This document shows positions 10,363 through 17,481 of a DNA stretch of 33,568 nt, piece by piece. This DNA comes from Xenococcaceae cyanobacterium MO_188.B29 (GTDB taxonomy: Bacteria; Cyanobacteriota; Cyanobacteriia; Cyanobacteriales; Xenococcaceae). The stretch spans positions 1 through 33,568 of the forward strand of contig JASJDI010000037.1 of NCBI GenBank assembly GCA_030065155.1, read 5' to 3'. The translations under genes were made by a program, and so were the position numbers. Every line of letters begins with the position of its first letter. Positions within the stretch are counted from its first letter, which is position 1. The notes beneath the pieces were generated by a model. The model made no database searches and had not been told where the DNA came from. It was given only the letters and a program-made list of their open reading frames with translations.

Positions 10363-11424
10363 CTAGAAGAGTTGAATCATATCTGTATATTCTGTAATTA
10401 ACTCATCATAAGTCAAGCTATCTTCTTCAGTTTGAGGACTCCAAAGTAATTCAAATTTCATGAGATAATCATCTCGCATGGAAGCTAGATTTTCTAACAC
10501 TAATTGTAATTCTTCTTTAGAGTGAATTTTCTCAAACAATGGCTTGTCATCGGCTGTACCTAAAATAAGAGTAACTACAATATATGCAGCAACATCATTT
10601 TCATCAGGTGAGATAGCTTCTCTATGTTGAATTTTGCCCTCAAAATTGCTTAGAGTTTCTGCACTAAATTTACTTCTTTCAGCTATAGAAAGTTTTTGAA
10701 ATGCTGATTCTGCTCGATCGATATTAAGAGAGTTAGAACTAGATAAAACATAATTCCAGTAATCGCAATTTCTCAATAAAACTAAGACTGATTCTCGCAA
10801 CAACTCTACTAATCCTTCATCGGTATTAGTATCTATACTCAAACTTAATTCTGATAACTGTTTCTGTACATCTTTTGCCTCAGCAAATAAAGCTACCTGC
10901 AATTTAGAGATGGTAACAATATTATTATCTCTTTCTCGATCGCTTTGCTTGACACTACTATTATTAGCAAAAAGACTTTTAAATACAATAACGATAACTG
11001 CAAATGTTGCACCACCCAATATTAATAACAATAAAAGTGTAAAAATAAAACTATGATTGCTGCTACCAGAACCATAGGTATAATTATTGTGGTAACGAGG
11101 AGAAGAATAAGAGCGACTAGGTGAAATAGTTTTAGGTCTAGAATTATAGTTGGATCTTGGAGATGACTTTCTGGGTGATGATCTTCTGGGGGAACTAGAA
11201 CCAGAGGAACGTTTTTTAAAAGAACCTCCACCACTACGTCCACCACTACTTTTAGCTATTAGCTCATCTTCTGTGTTTGTTTCTTGAGCGACCGCTTTTG
11301 GATTATGCTTAAGAAAAGAGAACGTATTATGACTTAATAAATTAAAGCTGAAACTATTAATAAAAATAAAAGTAAATACAGTTACTATCAATAACCGATA
11401 TTTGTTCGCTGAAAAATTATTCAT
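10363..11424 (-). CDS. DUF1517 family membrane protein
   Basis: This 353-residue protein belongs to DUF1517, found in cyanobacteria and plastids. The plant member FLAP1 acts in thylakoid acclimation to fluctuating light. A hydrophobic segment near residues 9-30 may be a signal or anchor. The family phrase GGRSGGGSF lies at about 61-69. It is followed by a basic Ser/Pro/Arg low-complexity stretch with repeated SSPR units (77-94). A clear membrane helix lies at about 125-150 (FIFTLLLLLILGGATFAVIV), then an acidic soluble domain of about 200 residues. The membrane-anchored topology is read from sequence; a photosynthesis-related role is inference from the family. It is divergent from the hydrolase gene. 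Confidence 0.85.
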   Translation of the reverse strand: MNNFSANKYRLLIVTVFTFIFINSFSFNLLSHNTFSFLKHNPKAVAQETNTEDELIAKSSGGRSGGGSFKKRSSGSSSPRRSSPRKSSPRSNYNSRPKTISPSRSYSSPRYHNNYTYGSGSSNHSFIFTLLLLLILGGATFAVIVIVFKSLFANNSSVKQSDRERDNNIVTISKLQVALFAEAKDVQKQLSELSLSIDTNTDEGLVELLRESVLVLLRNCDYWNYVLSSSNSLNIDRAESAFQKLSIAERSKFSAETLSNFEGKIQHREAISPDENDVAAYIVVTLILGTADDKPLFEKIHSKEELQLVLENLASMRDDYLMKFELLWSPQTEEDSLTYDELITEYTDMIQLF

Positions 11425-11554
11425 TTTAGCCAGATTGCCCTACTAATTAGTATAAAAAATGCTGCTTTAACATTTTTGCTATTATTAGCATTCCCAAAAG
11501 TCAAGCTATTCTGGCACTGTCACTAATTATAATTTTCAACTTATTCAAACTTAA

Positions 11555-12373
11555 ATGATGTTTAATTCATTAATCATTAAAATAATCGGCTTTATTCTAA
11601 TTGTATATTTAACACTAGTCTTGATTCTATTTCTAGCGCAAAGAAAGTTATTATATTTCCCCAATAATAGTTTGCTAACCGAAGAATTTATCAAAGCAAG
11701 AGGATTAGAATATTGGCTTGGCAAAGACGATAATTATCGTGGTTTAATTTCTAGCCAACCTCAAAATGGGGTTAAAGGAACAATTATTGTTTTTCATGGT
11801 AATGCTGGAACCGCGATCGATCGCAGTTATTATTCTAATGCTTTAGTAAAATTAGGTTATCGTGTTTTACTGGCAGAATACCCTGGATATGGTGGCAGGA
11901 GTGGCAAACCCAGCGAAGAAGTTTTTGTTGCTGATGCTAGAGAAACCATTAAGCTAATTTATCAAGAATATGGCAGTCCTATTTATTTGTGGGGTGAATC
12001 TTTAGGAAGTGGTGTTGTTGCTTCTACTATCTCGGATAACACATTGCCTGTAGATGGTATTATGTTAATAACTCCTTGGGATTCTCTGCCTAATTTAGCG
12101 CAAACTCTCTATAGTTTTTTTCCTGTTAGGTGGTTAATTTTAGATAAATTTGATAGTGTTAATAATCTCAAATCATTCCCAGGAAATATCGGTATATTAA
12201 TAGCAGGAAAAGACGAAGTTATTCCTGCTAATTTAGGCAAAAACCTATACAAATCCCTGCCAAATACTAACAAAAAATTGTGGTTGTTAGAAAATGCAGG
12301 ACATAATAATTGGATTGATTATATTGATGATTCTTTGTGGCAAGAAATACTTAATTTTTTAGCTACTGAGTAA
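11555..12373 (+). CDS. Membrane-anchored alpha/beta hydrolase (BEM46/ABHD17-like)
   Basis: This 272-residue serine hydrolase starts with a membrane anchor at about 9-28. The alpha/beta hydrolase fold has the oxyanion motif HGNAG (81-85), nucleophile elbow GESLG with Ser149, acid Asp220 in AGKDEVIP, and His250 in NAGHNNW, so the triad is complete. The family resembles BEM46/ABHD17-type hydrolases, some of which are depalmitoylases or esterases. The substrate cannot be told from sequence. Two adjacent ATG codons (11555 and 11558) can start it. Its last 15 bases overlap the end of the convergent peroxiredoxin gene. Confidence 0.87.
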   Translation: MMFNSLIIKIIGFILIVYLTLVLILFLAQRKLLYFPNNSLLTEEFIKARGLEYWLGKDDNYRGLISSQPQNGVKGTIIVFHGNAGTAIDRSYYSNALVKLGYRVLLAEYPGYGGRSGKPSEEVFVADARETIKLIYQEYGSPIYLWGESLGSGVVASTISDNTLPVDGIMLITPWDSLPNLAQTLYSFFPVRWLILDKFDSVNNLKSFPGNIGILIAGKDEVIPANLGKNLYKSLPNTNKKLWLLENAGHNNWIDYIDDSLWQEILNFLATE

Positions 12374-12838
12374 TGTTCGTAACTCCTGTAAGACTTTTTC
12401 TACATGACCTTTAACTCTCACTTTATCCCAAACCTGGGCAATCTTCCCGTCAGGAGTAATTAGAAAAGTCGATCGCACTACGCCCATATATTCTTTACCC
12501 ATAAATTTCTTTAATCGCCATGCACCATAGGCTTCAATTACTTGATGTTCGGGGTCGCTTAATAATTGTATAGTTAGATCGTGTTTGTCAATAAACTTAC
12601 CATGGGATTTTTCTGAGTCGGGGCTAACTCCCACAATTTTTGCGCCTAATTCGCTAAATTCTGCTTGATAGTTGGTAAAATCTTTGGCTTCATTAGTGCA
12701 TCCAGGAGTATTATCTTTGGGATAGAAATAGAGAATTAGCCATTGATTAGCAAAATTTTCTAGACTAACTGTATTGCCATGTCGATCTTGGGCAGTAAAA
12801 TCTGGTGCTGGTTGTTCTATTTGGGGAATGTTACTCAT
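12359..12838 (-). CDS. bcp: PrxQ/BCP-type thioredoxin-dependent peroxiredoxin, one-cysteine form
   Basis: This 159-residue protein is a BCP/PrxQ peroxidase that reduces H2O2 and organic hydroperoxides. The peroxidatic Cys47 sits in YPKDNTPGCTNEAKDF. It is the only cysteine in the protein. The resolving cysteine found five residues later in E. coli BCP is replaced (here Asp52), so it must be recycled by an intermolecular thiol such as a thioredoxin, glutaredoxin or glutathione. Its ATG overlaps the stop codon of the upstream RND permease in the 8-base ATGAGTAA, which implies cotranscription and translational coupling. The 3' end overlaps the convergent hydrolase gene by 15 bases. Confidence 0.93.
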   Translation of the reverse strand: MSNIPQIEQPAPDFTAQDRHGNTVSLENFANQWLILYFYPKDNTPGCTNEAKDFTNYQAEFSELGAKIVGVSPDSEKSHGKFIDKHDLTIQLLSDPEHQVIEAYGAWRLKKFMGKEYMGVVRSTFLITPDGKIAQVWDKVRVKGHVEKVLQELRTLLSS

Positions 12839-15800
12839 ATTGGGATTGCTTTCTTTCTAAACCATGTAAAAGTATATAAAAACAAGGAATAATAAATAAA
12901 GTTAGCAAAGTAGCAAAAGCTAATCCAGCAAAGACGACAACACCGAGAGGCTGTAAAAATTCTGAACCTTCTCCCATACCTAAAGCTAGGGGAAACATAC
13001 CTAAAACTGTAGTAATGGTAGTCATTAAAATAGGGCGTAGTCTGGCAGCAGAGGCTTTCAGGATAGCTGTATGTCTACTGAGGTTTTGTTCTTGGTGTAA
13101 TTGATTAGCAAACTCGACCATAACGATCGCGTTATTTACTACAATACCTACTAGTAAGACTGCACCCACTAGTACTGTTGCCCCTACAGCAGTTTGACTA
13201 ATATACAAACCGAAAATACCCCCAGCTAAAGCTAAGGGTACGGTAAAGATAATTACTAAAGGATCGATAAGGGAATTGTACTGTACTGCCATGACAACAA
13301 AAACCAGAAATACTGCTAAACCACCCAAGGTACCTAAAGAATTTTGGATTTGTTGATTAGAAGTAGCTGCATAACTAGGCAAAAAGCTTACTTCTGGGGG
13401 TAAATCTATGTCTGCTAAGATAGTTTGTACTTCTGCTAGGGCATCACTCAGTTTTTCTCCTTCGGTGACATCTCCCGCGATAATAAAAGTAGCACGTTGG
13501 TTAATGCGTTGAATTTCCTTAGGTGCTTCGCCAAAACCAACATTGGCAATATCCCTTAACTGAATCAGGTTATTATTTGCCAGTAAAGGTAATTGTTCTA
13601 ACTGAGAGAGATTTTGACGCGATCGCTCGTTTACTTGTACTCTGATATCTACTAGTCTCTCGTCTCTTTGTAGCTGGGTAGGAGTAGAACCATTAATGGC
13701 TGTTTGCACAGTTCTACCCATATCTTGTAAACTTAGACCCAGATCGGCTAGCCGTTCCCATCGGGGTTTAATTTGGATTTCTGCTTCTTGAGGGTCAGTA
13801 TCAGGACGAAAACGGGCTAAAGTTGCTCGATCGTCTAAAGTTTTCAGGACTTTATCTCCTGCTGCTGCTAAAATATCGGGGTCTTTACCTTGTAGCACCA
13901 CATCAATACTTGCCCTAACAGGAGAATTATTTAAAGTCAGTCCTCTTACTTCCCCTGGAGAGAGACGCAGACGAATATCTACTAGATTTAAGTCTTTAAA
14001 TAGTTCATCGACTCTGGAGACAAAAGCTTCTAAATCGCTATTGGGTTTGAGAGTAATAGTACTAGAACTACGGAGTAAATTTTCACTAATATTACCAGCA
14101 AACAAGAATCCTCCAGTAGAAGTAAACACATATTCTGTTTCTGGTTGTTGCAGCAAAATTTTATCTACTTCTTCCATCACTTGCTTATTGGTAGCTAAAT
14201 TTGTCCCTGGAGGAAACCGGGCAAATAATCGCACCTGTCCTGTACTAATGGGTGGTAAAATTTCTTGGGGAAGGCGATCGAACATCCACCAACTACCAGT
14301 CCCTAAAATGATTACCGCCATACCTACTACTAAGATACGGTAGCGCAAAACAGTTTTAAGTAAACCGAGATAATTATTAGTAGCTGAATTCAGTTGCGTA
14401 TTAAAAAATTGCAGTAAAGGAAGCTTACCCACCTTACTCGACCATTTTATCCTCAGTAGACGAGAAGATAGCATGGGGACTACAGTTAAAGCGAGTAATA
14501 AAGACGCTGCGATCGCTAAACTAATAGTAATAATTAATTCCCGAAATAGTAAAGAAAATAAACCACCAATTAACAAAAAAGGTAATACTGCGACTAGATT
14601 AGTTGCAGTGGAGGCAATGAGGGCTGATTCTACTTCTTGACTGGCTTTTGCTGCAATTTCCTCTGAACTCCTGAACTCCTGAACTCCTGAATTCCCAACT
14701 GATATCCTTCCTGCAATATTCTCTAGCATGACAATGGAATTATCCACCACAATCCCTACTCCTAAAGCCAAACCTCCCAAACTAAAAATATTGATCGATA
14801 AACCCAATACTTTCATCAAAATAATGGCGGTAAAGGTAGCCAAAGGAATAGCCAGAACAATAATTAAGGTTTGACGTAGAGAACCCAAAAAGAAAAAAAC
14901 CGCGATCGCAGCTAAAATAGTACCTATCAATCCTGCGCTAACCACATTAGTAATCGAATCTTGAATAAAGCGAGATTCATCTAAAGTCGTTACTAGTTGC
15001 ATATCTGCGGGTATTAATCCCGACTCCCGTAAGAATGCTAGTTTTTGTTTGATACCTGCGACTACGGTAATAGTATTAGCATCTGGTTGTTTTTGAATAC
15101 TAAGTTTAATGGCAGGATTACTATTGAGATTAACAAATACTCTTTGTTCTGTAGTACTATCTTTTATCTCCGCTACATCTCGTAAATAGATTTTTCTATT
15201 ACCAAGAGAAGAATCATTATTATTGTTATTAACTTCTAGAGTAAGATTTCTAAGATCTTCAATATCCCTAAATCTTCCTTGGGTACGGATTAAAGGTTCT
15301 CCTGATTCTCCTCTGAGTCTTCCCCCTGCTATATCTTGATTTCTTTGGGTTAGGGTATTTAAAACATCGTTAACTCCAATACCTAAAGTCTGTAACCGAG
15401 ATAAATCTAAATTAACTCTAATCTCTTCTGTAACTCCCCCTGCCACATCTACCGTAGCTACTCCAGGTACAACAGTTAATTCTCGGCTTAATTCTTCGTC
15501 AGCAAAAATTCTCAGGGTGCGATTATCCAGAGAAGCAGATTCTAAGGCAAATTCATATACTGGTAATTGCGAAGGATCGAATTTAAACAGACGAGCATCT
15601 TCAACAATATCTGGTAAGCTATTGCGACTACGGTTAAAAGTAGCAGTAGCATCAGTTAAAGCCTGATCGATATCTTCTCCTGGTTCAAAGTAAAGATTAA
15701 TCCTAACCATTCCTTCCCTGGTAGTAGAATAAACCTGCACTACTCCCTCTGTAGCAGTTAAAGCTTCTTCTAAAGGTTTGGTAACTTCTTCTATAGCTAT

Positions 15801-15998
15801 TTCTGGAGTAACTCCTGGTACGTTAACTCTTACTCCAATGCGAGGATAAGTAATGGCAGGTAATAAATCTACCTGCAACCGAAAGATAAAGAAAATACCC
15901 ACTACCACCACAGCAATAGCTAGCATTAGTGTACCAATATGGCGACGAATCGCGATCATACTGAGAGATAACAACTGTTGTGATGGTGGATTTTCCAT
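12831..15998 (-). CDS. RND-family efflux permease (AcrB/MdtB-like)
   Basis: This inner-membrane proton-driven exporter has 1055 residues, the usual length for an RND permease. It has the duplicated arrangement: an N-terminal helix (HIGTLMLAIAVVVVGIFFI), a first large periplasmic loop, and a helix bundle with VVDNSIVMLENI. In that motif Asp419 is kept, but the second acidic residue of the AcrB-type DD pair is Asn420. A second loop and bundle follow with VVNNAIVMVEFAN. It begins with a favourable ATG and [14 protein letters not shown]. No membrane fusion protein or TolC gene is in the window, so those partners must be encoded elsewhere or be shared. It is translationally coupled to the peroxiredoxin. 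An 8-bp tandem repeat lies inside the gene, and a copy of its first codons lies near 17.37 kb. The substrate is unknown. Confidence 0.93.
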   Translation of the reverse strand: MENPPSQQLLSLSMIAIRRHIGTLMLAIAVVVVGIFFIFRLQVDLLPAITYPRIGVRVNVPGVTPEIAIEEVTKPLEEALTATEGVVQVYSTTREGMVRINLYFEPGEDIDQALTDATATFNRSRNSLPDIVEDARLFKFDPSQLPVYEFALESASLDNRTLRIFADEELSRELTVVPGVATVDVAGGVTEEIRVNLDLSRLQTLGIGVNDVLNTLTQRNQDIAGGRLRGESGEPLIRTQGRFRDIEDLRNLTLEVNNNNNDSSLGNRKIYLRDVAEIKDSTTEQRVFVNLNSNPAIKLSIQKQPDANTITVVAGIKQKLAFLRESGLIPADMQLVTTLDESRFIQDSITNVVSAGLIGTILAAIAVFFFLGSLRQTLIIVLAIPLATFTAIILMKVLGLSINIFSLGGLALGVGIVVDNSIVMLENIAGRISVGNSGVQEFRSSEEIAAKASQEVESALIASTATNLVAVLPFLLIGGLFSLLFRELIITISLAIAASLLLALTVVPMLSSRLLRIKWSSKVGKLPLLQFFNTQLNSATNNYLGLLKTVLRYRILVVGMAVIILGTGSWWMFDRLPQEILPPISTGQVRLFARFPPGTNLATNKQVMEEVDKILLQQPETEYVFTSTGGFLFAGNISENLLRSSSTITLKPNSDLEAFVSRVDELFKDLNLVDIRLRLSPGEVRGLTLNNSPVRASIDVVLQGKDPDILAAAGDKVLKTLDDRATLARFRPDTDPQEAEIQIKPRWERLADLGLSLQDMGRTVQTAINGSTPTQLQRDERLVDIRVQVNERSRQNLSQLEQLPLLANNNLIQLRDIANVGFGEAPKEIQRINQRATFIIAGDVTEGEKLSDALAEVQTILADIDLPPEVSFLPSYAATSNQQIQNSLGTLGGLAVFLVFVVMAVQYNSLIDPLVIIFTVPLALAGGIFGLYISQTAVGATVLVGAVLLVGIVVNNAIVMVEFANQLHQEQNLSRHTAILKASAARLRPILMTTITTVLGMFPLALGMGEGSEFLQPLGVVVFAGLAFATLLTLFIIPCFYILLHGLERKQSQYE
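14664..14695. repeat. Four 8-bp tandem units inside the RND gene
   Basis: TGAACTCC occurs three times in tandem, then once as TGAATTCC. On the coding strand this encodes part of GNSGVQEFRSSEE, a cytoplasmic loop after the first helix bundle. The unit is not a multiple of three, so the frame depends on the copy number plus flanking changes. The same core in reverse (CAGGAGTTCA) occurs near 18592. Confidence 0.75.
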
Positions 15999-16140
15999 GA
16001 AACAAAATAAAGTTCAAGTAAATACATACAATGTAACAAAGTAAAGACTTTACTGGAACGTTTACATTTAGTTAGGGCGAGTTCAGTTTAAGTAGAAATA
16101 ACTAACAACTAAGGAAAACTGTAATTTTCAAAGCGAATAA

Positions 16141-16560
16141 CTAATTCAGCAGTTCTATCGATTGCATTTTAACCAAATCTGAGTCTACTTTTTGGCTTAA
16201 CTCTTGGGGAGTCAACTTACCTTCAAAAGCCTCATAGGAAGCTTCCTTTAAAGCACGAGGATAAGCCTCGTTGATAATTTCTCTTAACTCTTCGGGACTA
16301 GCATAATACCCACCAGCTTTGCGTCGTTTGTTGGTGCGCTTAATATTCTCCGTTGAGTTATATATAGACCTTTCCCAAGAGCTTGTAGTTCTCTGCTCGG
16401 CTTCTTGCTTGATGAGATGAAGGAGAAGAATTACTGCGTAGCTATATATCTTATTAAGCTTGTCTTCTACTGACATTTCTTCCAACTCATCAACAATCTG
16501 CAAGGCTTTGACATAATCTTGCTTTTCTATACTTTCTCTTAATTCTTGTAGCTCATTCAT
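16141..16560 (-). CDS. DUF29 family protein
   Basis: This is a small basic/acidic protein of about 139 residues from the DUF29 family, common in many copies in cyanobacteria. The diagnostic part is LLHLIKQEAEQRTTSSWERS followed by SIYNSTENIKRTNKRRKAGG. No enzymatic motif is known. The open frame reaches a TTG at 16587, but the ATG at 16560 starts MNELQELRESIEKQDY, which matches the family N-terminus better. The gene sits between the decayed vapC and the RND permease, on the same strand. DUF29 genes often lie in accessory, toxin-antitoxin-rich neighbourhoods, which fits here, but no function should be inferred from that. Confidence 0.8.
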   Translation of the reverse strand: MNELQELRESIEKQDYVKALQIVDELEEMSVEDKLNKIYSYAVILLLHLIKQEAEQRTTSSWERSIYNSTENIKRTNKRRKAGGYYASPEELREIINEAYPRALKEASYEAFEGKLTPQELSQKVDSDLVKMQSIELLN

Positions 16561-16630
16561 TGTTCTTTTTCTGAGAATTTTCGACAATTACCAACAACAA
16601 ATCCATCAAGTGATCGCTATTTGATAATAT

Positions 16631-17035
16631 TTACGAGATCGCAACTGCTGCAATAACATCAGTCTGAATAAAGTCATTCCCCTTAAATAATAAAGGTTGT
16701 CCAGAAGTTTTACTAAGAGAGTAAGCAAAACAATCGCCAAAATTTAAACTAGCAGGATGTCTGCCTTTGCCGTAATGCTCAAAAGCATAAAGAGCCATTT
16801 TTAATTGATTTTAATCAAAATTGACTAAATTAACCGCTGCTTTATATAAAAAGAACTCTAACTCCCTAATTCCAGCTTCTTCTTTTCTTGCTTTGACTAT
16901 AATTGATGTTTCTAATGCAGTTCCCATAGATATAAGACGAACCGAATCAGAGGCAAGCGCATTAGCAAAGATAGTTGCTTCTGGCTCTAGATTGAGAATC
17001 GCTATAATTGCTGAAGTATCAATAACTATCGTTGT
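16631..17035 (-). pseudogene. vapC: vapC, PIN-domain toxin pseudogene (lost start, in-frame TAA)
   Basis: Read on the minus strand, one frame gives nearly a whole VapC ribonuclease: TIVIDTSAIIAILNLEPEA, then GTALETSIIVKARKEEAG, then after a stop [18 protein letters not shown] and [15 protein letters not shown], ending at a TAA (16631-16633). The acidic residues of the PIN site (Asp in IDTSA, Glu in ALETS, Asp in NFGDCF, Asp in FIQTD) remain. Two lesions are visible. The codon where ATG would be expected, overlapping the vapB end, is ACA (17033-17035). An in-frame TAA (16811-16813) stands where homologues have a sense codon, usually Glu, between the VNFD and [14 protein letters not shown] phrases. 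There are no frameshifts, so the decay looks recent. The toxin should not be made at full length. Confidence 0.82.
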
Positions 17036-17267
17036 AACCCAAAATTTCCTCTTCAGTTCTGTTATCTAAAGTCGGTAAAGCTTGATAGCGTTTGGCAATA
17101 CTCAGCAATTCTTCTTTTAGGGGTACAGAAGCAGTTTGTTTGTTTTTTTCTCTCTATAATCTTTCCGCTAAAGATTTGATGACAGCTTCTGTAATAGTTT
17201 CCCCAGTAATTTCACTTAATTCTCTAGCCAGTCTATCTGCCTCAGTGTTTTTGATATTAATTGCCAT
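17019..17267 (-). pseudogene. vapB: vapB, antitoxin pseudogene (in-frame TAG)
   Basis: The minus-strand frame begins [20 protein letters not shown] and [17 protein letters not shown], which is the Rv0623/psk-type VapB DNA-binding N-terminus. A TAG at 17154-17156 follows. The same frame then continues REKNKQTASVPLKEELLSI, AKRYQALPTLDNRTEEEILG and YNDSY, which is the usual VapB toxin-binding tail, to a TGA at 17019-17021. The total of 83 codons equals the normal antitoxin length. A 37-residue N-terminal fragment could still be made and might bind the operator, but it lacks the part that neutralises VapC. It overlaps vapC in the normal TA-operon arrangement. Confidence 0.82.
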
Positions 17268-17343
17268 TTCTACATTACAGAATAATTTCTTTATTGTAGA
17301 TAATTTCCTAATTAAATAAAAAAATAAAAATAGAAAGACATGA

Positions 17344-17390
17344 GCGATCGCGCTAAGAGATAACAACTGTTGTGATGATGAATTTTCTAC
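17344..17390 (-). pseudogene. Fragment of an RND permease 5' end (degenerate copy of 15952-15998)
   Basis: These 47 bases match the first codons of the RND gene (15952-15998) at 39 of 47 positions, with 22 identical bases in a row (17356-17377 against 15964-15985). Translated on the minus strand it reads [15 protein letters not shown], against [15 protein letters not shown] in the intact gene; the start codon is gone. It lies directly upstream of vapB. It is the stump of a former duplicate or the second arm of a direct repeat bracketing the vapBC-DUF29 block. Confidence 0.65.
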
Positions 17391-17481
17391 TAGGAATAAA
17401 TTTTAGATAATAAAAGTGAATATCGTTTAGTTAATAATTGTAGTCAAGAATAGTTTAAAAATGAAAAATTAGGTAAAATCT

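Noticed and set aside
15823-16017. 64-residue minus-strand frame over the RND start
   Set aside because: It is an out-of-frame shadow of the RND N-terminus.
16811-16813. Programmed readthrough of the vapC TAA
   Set aside because: vapB also has a stop and the vapC start codon is missing, so decay explains all three changes together.
16821-17069. 82-residue plus-strand frame
   Set aside because: It lies antisense to the vapC pseudogene, whose PIN-domain reading is far better supported.
17092-17319. 75-residue plus-strand frame
   Set aside because: It is antisense to vapB and has no family resemblance.
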